This document shows, in pieces, positions 34,966 through 45,600 of a stretch of DNA of 64,000 nt (its first letter is position 1; the number at the start of each line of letters is the position of its first letter). The notes under the pieces are model-generated. The model was not told the origin of the DNA. It made no database searches and worked only from the letters and a program-made list of their open reading frames with translations. Position numbers and translations under genes: made by a program. Source of the DNA: Macrocystis pyrifera (taxonomy: Eukaryota > Sar > Phaeophyceae > Laminariales > Laminariaceae); assembly GCA_031763025.1 (NCBI GenBank), contig JASSKH010000027.1, positions 10,200,055 to 10,264,054 on the forward strand, written 5' to 3'.

Positions 34966-35164
34966 TCATTTTCTTCTCGTCGGGACGGTAAGCACCTCAT
35001 GCCCCTCTTCCGTGATCAGCACCACGTGCTCGAACTGCGCTGCCCCCCCCCCCATCTCTCGTCTGAACCGTCCACCCATCCGACCAGGTCGTCGTCGCTT
35101 CCGAACCTTCGGTGAAGATGGGTTCTATGGTGAAGGTCATGCCGGGCACCAATTCCAGTCGGTT
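34966..35164 (-). CDS. MAP1: Methionine aminopeptidase exon 7 (terminal, frameshift at G11)
   Basis: GCCCCAG|AAC CGA CTG to TGA at 34968-34966. The first part (PGMTFTIEPIFTEGS ... WTVQTRDG) and the second part (AQFEHVVLITEEGHEVLT ... RRK stop) are both clear family matches, but lie in different frames. They are separated by 11 consecutive G at 35043-35053. One G fewer restores the frame. A homopolymer sequencing error or a real length variant are both possible. Confidence 0.9.
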
Positions 35165-37240
35165 CTGGGGCGTCCATAGAGAGAGAGGCGGGAGGGAGGG
35201 GGGGGGGGGGGGGGGGGGGGGGTCGTTTATAGTTGTAGCAGCTTGAGAAATAGATGCCAGAGCTTTCCGTCTTAACGAACTAAGGTGTCTAAAGGTGCCC
35301 ATATATTATCCGTAGATGCCGTCCCCCTGGTTAACAGGTGATTAGTACATGAAAGTCGTTAAACAACAGTATTCGTTAATAGTAGGTGAAAGCCCCCGCG
35401 CTACCGTTCCAAGCAATGATGAGGTAGCTGTTACCAGGGTAGGGTTCAGTTGAAAACTATTTCGAATACAAAATAGAAAAAAATACCTGGAAAAATATGG
35501 AATAAAACATCACGTCTCCGGGCACATCACAGACTCAACGCTTCCACGTAATACTAAACAACGAAACGTATCCGCTGAATATTGATAACTCTGGACGAGT
35601 TATCGGAAGGGTTTGCTTCCATTTCCCTGCACGGTAAATGTTTTTTATCAACCAAACGTTTTTAATTTGCGTACCTGGTGTGTACGTAACCGGGATGGAA
35701 CATAATAGTACACATCTGGTATACTTGCAGTACACTATCCCTGGAATCATATCTGAAAAAACTTGTTGCCATACACCTCAACTTATAATCGATTCAGATA
35801 TTTCTCGGGCGGTATCTCATCTCGTCCATGAGCCAGAAGACCCGATACTACAGGAATGAAAAGGAAAAAAAAGGGTGTATCTGGTAAAACACACAACTTG
35901 ATATCGTTAGAGGTTCACAAGAGTGAATCTGATAAACTATCTTGTCGAGTGAAGACAAGTGCTTGTTCTTTCGGGAGGCGGGTGATCGGTTCCGAGCTTG
36001 CGCACTCTTGTCTGAAGGAGAGACCACGTATGGCTTGGGTTAGAACGTCACATATCGGGGTGGCCACACGTCCCGCCCTCGCTCTCGTGTTATCCTACCG
36101 TCAGCACGAGGTGTTAGCTTCCATTGGCCTCGCGAAAACAACAAAATGGACGACGCCTAAGGCCGTCCTTTTCGCCTCGTTTCGTTGGGAGGGAATATTT
36201 TCCCAGATCGGCTGGTCGCGGCATGCTTGGCCACACCTAACGAGGTCGCAGGCGCCGGCGACCAGGAAGGCGGCAATCGGAGCCGCGAACGACATCACCT
36301 CAGCTGGAGACCTTCGAACCGCTTCCAAAAAAGGGATGCGGACCTGTTCCAGGATAACACCGCAGGCAAATCAAGCGACCGGCCATAGCGCCCCCACGTT
36401 GCCCTATCCCCTTTTCATACCCCCCCCCCCCCACCCGACTACGGCCATGCATGACACCCCTCCTCCCCTCTTCATGAAACCCCCACCTTGTTTCGGAAGT
36501 GTTCGACGAAGGGCAGCATGTGGAAGCTCGATCCCACGCCGTGCCCGCAGTACCTTCCCCGGAGACGAAAAAGAGAGAAGGTCCATTTTCGAGCACGATG
36601 TCAATGCGGGGGACGCCAGGCGTGTGGGGACACCGAGCACGATGGGGCGGGTCGTTGGGCCGACAGGCGGGAAAATAAAAATGCAAGCGAAAGCATGTAA
36701 CTCCGTGATCTGCGGCGAGGGTTTCCGCATGCTCCGAGAGGCGATGTCGAGCGCGGGGACCCCGAGCACGATGGGGCGGGCGGTCGGGCTGACAGGCGGG
36801 ATACACATTGCGCAGGCGAACTCCAAATTCTGGGTTTTACTAAAGGGGAATCCGCGTGCTGCAAGAGTCGGTGTCGAGCGCGGGGGCGCTGCGGATAGGG
36901 TGTGTGGTCGGGCTGACAGGCAGGGTGTATATTGCACGCGAACTCTTAATTCTGCGTTCGAAGGGGGCGCGGGTTTTCGCGGGCTGCGAAGGGGCGACAA
37001 AGCGAAGATTCTATGTCGTGTAGCTACTACTACCGTGTTCGTAGGCGAACTTCAAGGACGGCCACCGAGAGAGGTACTACTGTACCCGCAGGCACAGCTA
37101 CAGGCACAGGCACGGGCACAGCTGCAGCTGCAGCTATAGCTACACACTGAGCAATCTACGATGGAGTCGCATGCCGGCAGCGGAAAAGGGTCTCGTTGTT
37201 GTCAAAGTTACGTTTGTTGTCGCTGTTTTATCGTTGTAGT

Positions 37241-37273
<33 letters not shown>

Positions 37274-39576
37274 TGTTGTTGTTGTGAATTGAGCTCTCAC
37301 TTTCGTATCGTGTCGAAACCGTACCGGTCGGCGACCGCATGGATCGCGCTCCCGATCTCCGTCAGGCAGGCGCCGGGCCGACACACGGACACGCCCTCCA
37401 TCATCGCCTCCTGCTCGTCGAAAGAAAACGGGAGCGGATCGGAAGCGCGCTCGGGGCTGACATCGCTCCGGGGACGGACAATGATGATCGCGTCCCGTTT
37501 TGATGGCGAAGGGCCTGCCAGCGCCTTGTGACCCCTTTAGAACTGCGCTCACGTTTTTGTCGGTAAATTACTTGAAGTCGGAGTTTGGGAACGATATATT
37601 GCAAAGGGACGATCTTTTTTCAATAGGTCGTCCCACTGTATACCTGGCACCTGGTATTTATTTGGGATGAAAACGCTCTGAATTCGCGCTTGCTACGACA
37701 CGCACGCTTGGTGTAAAGCTCTGCAAGGGCTCGAACACACACAAGCAAAAGGACAGCGAGCGGGTCCCGAGCGTTCCAGCCCAGAACGCCGCGCTCGGTT
37801 CGACACCATATATCAGTGTGTGCGCGATTGTTTTCAACACGATAACCTGAGCACATCCTTCCGGAAATGTAAAGAACGTTTTGATATTTCTGTTAACACC
37901 CAAAACAGTCTTCACGTATCCCAACAGAGCAGTACTGCCGTAGAAATACAGCACACTAGTGGTACGTGCTCTGTTTCGCAAATATTTCGAAGATCCCAGC
38001 GTGTCCCGCCCGCCACACGACCTCTAGCGCTCCCCTCCTAACGCCCCCAGATCTCAAGAATAAAGCAGCCCGCCGTCTTCCCTGCTGGGGGAAAGCCACG
38101 CACACCTCGCCACAGCAAAAAAGCCTTATTCCATTTCCAACTCCATAAAAGATAACATTTTGGGGTGCACGTAACTTGGAAATAGACTCGGGGACATTTT
38201 GGCAGTAGTCACGTTGTGGAAAAAGGGTTTTACATACCTGCGTGGCGTCCATGAGGCGCTGTGAGGCAGCGTCGATCGTTCCCACCCCGACGGTCGCGCA
38301 GTTGTCTCCGTGAAAGCCCTTCATTGCGGAAGTTAGATGGTTGATTTTTAGGAGGAACGCGGCGGGGGGATCAGTGAGATCAATGGATACGTAACAAATT
38401 TTAGAGCTGCACCCACGTCTTGGGGGACAAACTACTTGGATTTAAAGTATCATTGTTTAGCAGCGACAAAGGGTTACAAAATCAATGGAGGCATCACTCA
38501 CGCGTACACACGTACGCGGGGTTGGTGGAGGCGGGGTGGGGGATGGGCGGGGGGGTTGCGATTTTGTTTTTATGACGAAAAGTGGCAAAAGAGTTATAAA
38601 ACACAATTCACACCTACGAACGTACGCGGGGGTGGGGGTGGTGGAGGTGTGGTGAGAGGGCGGGCGGGCGGGCGGGCGGGATGGGGGTGTACTCGATAGG
38701 AGAGATGTACTCGATCTCATGCATGGCCGTAGTCGTATGACCATAGACCCTCGCATCCCTACAATGCCGGGACGGAGCATGTCGGGTTTTCACCGACCAG
38801 GCAGACATTGCTTGCGCCAAGCGCGAAGCGCCGTGAGGTGTCCGGCGAGTCGCATGAAGGGTGAGCTGCATCCTACTAAGAACCGCTTGTGAGGCGGACT
38901 TGCATATGGATGATAGCTTCAATGAGTTAGTTTAATTTCCGGTGTGGCCACTTCCAGAGACAGCAATGGGAGTACTATGTAACTGCCTCTTGGGTGCCTT
39001 ACCTTGAACACTACGTGATACGATCAATTCCCTTGTGCAGAGTAAAGGTTATTTACTTCGCACAAATGATCTAACTAGACGACCAGATGTGGGCGACCGC
39101 CCCAAAAAAAAAAAAAAAAAAAACGGTACCTTGCATTTCTAGCTCACGTAGTGAGCGGCATGTTTTACAGTGTCGTTCCCAACCGACGCCAACCCAACCC
39201 ATATATAATATATATATATAGGGGGCGGGGTCGGGGGGGGGGGGGGGGGGGGGGGGCGTGCCTCCCCCCTTTGATCTTGCTTTCATAAAGAAATTGCAAA
39301 AGGCTAAAAAAAAAGGGTTATATCCCCTTGAATAACCCCTCGACAAAGGTTTGTACCGATATAACCCCGTTGCAAAGAAAAAACGTTCTGCGGACAAACT
39401 ACTACTAGCAGAAGAAAAAAGTGTTGAAAATCTCTCTATGGTACGGCTGATGCCTTCAACTCTAATCTCACGTTTCTGCCCCCCCCCCTTATATATAGGT
39501 TGGGTTGTCGTGGGTTAGCAGCGACACTGTAAAACATGCCGCTCACTGCGTGGGCTAGACAACCAGGATACCGTTT

Positions 39577-39607
<31 letters not shown>

Positions 39608-42600
39608 GGGGGGCGGTCGCTAGCAGAGGACGCAGCTCACCCTTCATGCGACTCGCCGGATCCCTCACGGAGTTTCGCAGGCTTGGCGCTAGCGATGTCT
39701 GCATGGTCGGTGAAAACCCGACGTGCTCCGCCCCGGAATGGCAGGGATGCGAGGGTCTATGGTCATACGACTAATGGCCATGCATGGTAATGAGTACACT
39801 CCCCCACAAAGTGGGTGGTCACTCCGGCCGGGAAAATAATCCCCGTTAGATACTCACACCATAATACAAATGGCTACTATATTTCCAGCCGGAGTGGAGC
39901 ACCGGTACCAAGTATATACGGCAGTACGCGACACCACTTTAATAAGAAACTAACACAGACCTGGATACAAATGTTCAATCCAAACCTTCCTTATATTTAG
40001 AAACAAAGTGATCTGTTTTTTGGGCCCAGGCTGAAATTATCAGTAACTGCGGCAGGGTGAGTCATGTCCTGCACCAAAAGTCACCGGCCAGTAGTCAATC
40101 GCGGGGGAAATAATGGAAAAAGGGCGAACGGTTATCACGCAGATAGCAAAGTTGAGTATCGACCGATCGGTTGAACTCACAGTTGACGTGCATTTTCTAG
40201 TTTTTTTATAAAAAAAGAAAAAAAGAAAACCTGATGATCTTGAGCTTTCGCGCAAAATTCGAGCCAAAAAAATGTCAAAACTTTTCACTTTCGTGAGTGC
40301 TGTCACGTACGCTCCGTAAAAAATCCTTTCACGTTCGTTCTGTGGCAAGGTGGCTGGTGGCGTCGCCCCCAGAAAGAGGCGTTTGCCTCGAAAGAAGCAC
40401 CAGGCACGAGTATAATTAGTAGAACGAAAGGCAAAAAAAAAAAAAGTATGGCTTCAAGACTCTGTCAGAGCTCGTCTGCTGTTTGTGGGGCGCTGCAGTT
40501 GACAGGCGCGAGTCGAGCCGGCCGGCACCACACGAGTTCTAAAAATGGTGTTGACGCTATTATAGTATGATCAGTGCAGTCTATTAATAGTCTATTAATA
40601 AATGCCCAGAACTGTACGTGGTATGCAAGGGCAGATTAAACGTCCAAGTAGTACGTAGTAGTATGAATATATGTAAAAAATCCAAACTATTAATAGAGTA
40701 CTGAAAAAAGCCCCGAACTGCTGTGAACTACGTAATTAAAAAAAAAATCCAACTTCATACTATTACGGGGGACCCTAGTTAACAGGACCAAATATTGTTA
40801 GTAAAAATACCTGAATATATAGGTTTTTAAGTATGCCATAGGTCCTGTTAACTACAGATCCCCGTAATAGAAATAATCCAATTATGACGACGATGATGAT
40901 GGTGATGACGATGATGATGATATCACATTATAGCTGGTTTCCCTGAAATATACGCTTCCCGTCGTCACAAAAACAGGCTGAAAACAACAGCGACCGCATC
41001 AACAACAATGTCTGCCAAAGGCACACGTTCAAAGCATGACGGTCAAACACGTCCATTTTCTGGTCTCTCGCCTTCAAGAACACCGACACGTCGAAACTGA
41101 CCAGGTCCCCATCCAGAAGCGGCCGGTCGTCGGGAATGGCGTGGCAGGCGATCTCGTTCACGCTGGAGCACACGGACTGTTTCCCGAACGCCGACGGTGG
41201 ACGACGGGAACGCGTGAAAAAGTGAGAAAAAACACGCACACACCACATGTACTACGTACAGCAGTAGACACAAACAAACCTGGTGATAAGTGAAAGACGA
41301 GATTCTTAAAAAAAGGTACTTATCGAACCCACACACATACGCGAACAGAAACACTTCAGAAAAAAGGCACGTGTGCAAGGGAGATCGCGTGGCAGAGTTT
41401 CATCCAGTTCGACTTCTAACAGTAGGCGGAACCTAGTTTTGCTGTTGTTGCTGCCGCTGTTGCCGCTGCTGCTACTGCTGTCTCGGTCATACTTTTTCAT
41501 TGTATTCTTGGCGCCTCGTCTGTTTTCTCCCGTACGTTTCTCCTTGCCTTGCGCGCGTACCGGCTCTTTCGCGCCGCAGTTGCTCGTCTTGTATCTCCGT
41601 TTTTTGTGTTACTCTCGCATTCTGTTTCCCTGCTTCCACTTCCACTCTGCCCATTATTATGAAGGTGTTGTTTATAGGTTATTCCTTCTTTCCCGCTATT
41701 TTCCTTCGAATCTCCAATTTTTTGTTCTCATACATACCAATACGTACGTCAGCTAAGCGATCCACCAATTGATACGCTGATGCCTTTCTCATACATACAA
41801 GCACGTACGTCAGCCAAGCGCTCCACCGATTGATAGGCCGATGCCCAGCTTGCAAGCTGCGTCGGTCGGTCATCCAGTCCGCCGTTTTTTTTTTGTTCTT
41901 ATCTATTCTACTTGCCATGTTTGGGTGGTTTTAGAATGTGTGTTCTTTCGCACCCAGTTCGTGTTCACGACATTTCACCTGCTGCATAACCTCCGCCTAA
42001 TCTGCGATGCCTTTTCTCTGTTTTTGTAGCTCGTCACCACGAAACCTGCCACCTTCGTATAGGAAAAAAAAAAACAGACAGTATCGAACAAATCCTGGGT
42101 GTGCTGGATGCAATTGATAGTAGAAAAATAACGGATTCACGTGAACGAAAAAAGGCACACCTTAGACCTATGCCAGGAAACGCGAAGTCCAAAAGTTTTC
42201 TTTCAAAAATATTGCTTTGAAAAAGCAACCGAAAATATCCTCGTACCGCCGCTGTGGGAAAAAAGGAAAAACATGTTTGATTTTTTCTTCTTTTTTTCTA
42301 ACGGCTGCAGGCGGCGCAATGTTTTTTTCTCGTTGCAAATTGTCAACACGCTGATAAAAATCAGCTCATGCGACGATAGACGCTCGATCTCGATACAGAC
42401 TCAGCCCACGGCCAACCCGCTTGGTGCCGGGCAAGGCCAACGAGTATAGATGACGGCCTCGCAGATAGAAGGTGGATCCATGCTCTAGGGGGCGAGAGAC
42501 TGCCGGCGGCGTCCTACGGTATCCTCCCAAACCTGACACAAAAACTGTCTTTTGCCATTGCAGACGGAGCGAGAAATTTTTTCTTCTGTTTTGTGCAAAC

Positions 42601-45600
42601 CAGCGGCTAATTGTTTTTTATCGTACGCCTGGCCAGCGTCCGCCACACGTCACTGGCCATTATGTGAACACGGTGACCCTAGGGTGGGTCGGAGCCCCTA
42701 ACGAGCGCACTCCGTTCAGAACTCATGACGCAGTCGTTGGTTTTGTCGATCGATGTCCCCAGACTTGCTTTTTTCGGGCTTTTCCAAAAGTTGGGAACTT
42801 TTTTTTTCTTCTAAACGTGCCCATAGGAAGCGCGTTCTAAAACATTTGGCGGGTATCTTTGAAATTCAAACTTTTCATTGATACTTCGCTTTCCCATTGG
42901 CATAGGTCTTTCATCCCTTCAAGGACTGCAGTCCCTTTCGGGCGGCAAACCAATCAAACTGGTTTGTCCCCAAAGCCGGACTGCAGTTCCAAAACGGCTA
43001 CAAGCAACAGAAATAACGGATTCATGTGAACGAAAAAAGGAACACCTTAACAAAAAGAACAGAACCACGGTACACCTACCTGCACCCGAGACGCCAACCA
43101 CCAATCTACCACCCGATTATCCCGACGGCGGACGAGAAATCGCCAGAAAGATCACCAACAAAAACACGCTCAAACATAAAGTCGCGAGCACAACAAGGCT
43201 AACAAAAAAGCACGCCCATCCCCGTAACGCCAGCTCAGCATTCGAACCCCTGTGAACGGTACGAGTGAAACCGCCATCCGGGCGCTTGCCTTACTTTTGC
43301 CCGTGCGTGCGCACAACGGTCGGTTCGTTGCCGCTCGGCGAAAGAGCCCTGACACAGCTCAGTGTCTTGCGCCTTGCCTTGACGCCTTCAAGAAACAGCA
43401 CTCATCCCGTTCTTCAAGACGAAACTACTTGGCATCAGTGGAGGATTTGTTTTCGCAGTAGAGTCTTACAACGAACACCGCAAAAACGGTCCGAGTCTGA
43501 TTTCAAGCAAGGTTTCTCCGGAACGCGGGTGCAACTGCAAAAGGCTGCGGTGGGGGCCACCTTGATTGAAAATTGAGTCCGTCTCACTCTGGGCGTAAAT
43601 AAAAAGACCGCTTGGTATTCATGTTGATGTCTGAACGGTTGCTATATTTTCGCCCGGGGTGGTATGACGCAAGGAAAACGGCAAAATCGCTGGTTCGTCT
43701 GCCTGCAAGGGGCGGACTCGGACTCGAAATCGCGCACAACCGTTTTCTTGTTCAAATTTCGCGGCGCAGACCTAAAGTGAAGAAAACAAAATAAACGGAA
43801 GCTGCACGATCGAATATTTCCTCAAAGCTCATCTTTGGAAGCGAAGGCGTCTGTATGATACAGCTGAATCTGCGGTACCTAGGCAACTTCTGTAAACGGC
43901 AAGGATAAGGATGTACCCATCGCGGCGCAGGATGGCGACAGCTGCTTCTCCTTCCGTTTTTTCGAGGAAAAACGGCCGATCTTGTAAATTATTGGGGCTA
44001 TTTCGTGTGGGAAAAAGCCTCTCGGTTTCAAGCACACCCCTTTACAAAAAAGCACCCACGTTTCCGGGGCAAACTATTAATACCTGGAATAGGAGTCGAA
44101 ACGTATGTGCATTGGTGAGCGAGCCACCGCACATACTTATATTATTAATACCCAATGGAGGTAGTGATGCCCGGCACGTACAAGCAGGTACCGCAACAGC
44201 AACGCTAATTCATAGAGGTGCGGTGGCGTGCTGTGGTACGAGCACGACTGCTACTACTGCCACAGCAGTAGTGCTGGACATCAGCACGTACAATTCCTGT
44301 ACGACGCGTTTTTTTCGATTTATCGGGTTTTCCGATAGGATTTCCAACACCGACTATAGAATACAAATTACTCACATGTCGGATCTTCCGATACGATTTC
44401 CAACACCGATGATAATACAACGTGTTTACAGCACTGCTGTGTGTATGCCATGTAGAGAGCGGCGTCGTGCATCGCGGGACGCCACCACTTGTGTTGGATA
44501 TCAGAAAGACAATCGATTCTCATACGATAGGACAACCGATCTATCGGATTTTCCGATACGATGTCCAACACCAACAGTAATACGTGGTAGCCACTTACCG
44601 CTAGAGAATGACGTCGTACCTTGGGGAAGCCGTGGTAGTTAAGGGGAGAAGGGCACGCTCCCGCTGCCACGATGGCCTCGTGCACAGCGGCGTCAATCGC
44701 GTCCGTCGTCACTCCCGGTTGTGCCATCGCGCAGCAGAGGTCGAGCATATCTCGCGCGAGGACGCAGGCCTCTCGCATGGGCACCAAGCTCTCCGCCGTG
44801 TGGAGGTGTATCTGACCCCGTTATGGAAGGAGGACGGGGGAGGGGGGGGAAGGAGGTGGTAGTGCAAACATCCAGGGGGTTGAAAGCCAGGCAGATAACG
44901 AGAGGAAGTGAGAGATCCAGAGCCAATAAGCAGAGGCAACAAGAGGCGGAGTTACGTTCGCATTAGCAGTCAGAAGAGAGAATCACAAAGACAGAGAAAA
45001 CAGATAGGCACCGGCTCTTGGTTTTGCGCATGTGGTGCCAAACCGCGTGCATACAGCAGATGCATGACTTTCGAAGCAGTCGAGGACTAGAAAATAAATG
45101 CGAAAACGTTTAAAATAGTATCCAAGTCGAGCTTCAGGCTACAGTAGGCGTTGCTATTAATAGTGCCTGGTATAAATCATAGATTTGGCGAACGAGATAT
45201 GTACGTGCAGAACCCAAGGCATCACGTGTACGCACTGATGGGTGTTTGAAGTATCGGCGTCTCGGTTGGCGCTTTCTGTGTCGTACTGCAAGCTTGTCTA
45301 CAGCAGGTACGCATGGATGCAAATAACCTTGCCAAAGGGAGAAATCGGAAATATATTTAGTAGGTATCAAGAAAAATTCGAGATTGATTGAGTCCGCAAG
45401 ACATACTCTACACATGCAGAAAGGACCCGGCAGCGAAACGAGTGCCCAGGGTCTGTGGTAGTGTAGGTATCAGTGCTAGGATTGGCGCTTTTAGTGTCTT
45501 ACAGTGTGCGTAGAGCAGATACTATACGTAGATGCTTTCAGAAGCAAGCCTGCCTACAGAAAGTCGAAGAAATAATGCCTCGTATCTTCAAAAGAAAGTA

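Larger units (their letters stand above)
35856..37139 (+). other. 427-codon open frame antisense to aminopeptidase introns
   Basis: Long but probably not a gene. It overlaps exon 6 on the other strand, runs through a 130-bp tandem repeat, ends in a (CAGGCACAG) low-complexity stretch, and shows no domain I recognise. The N-terminal ~180 codons are the least repetitive part. Confidence 0.3.

Noticed and set aside
35856..37139. Longest non-LINE open frame (427 codons, plus strand) as a gene
   Set aside because: It overlaps a certain aminopeptidase exon on the other strand, runs through a tandem repeat and ends in low-complexity sequence. No domain was recognised and codon use is unconvincing.
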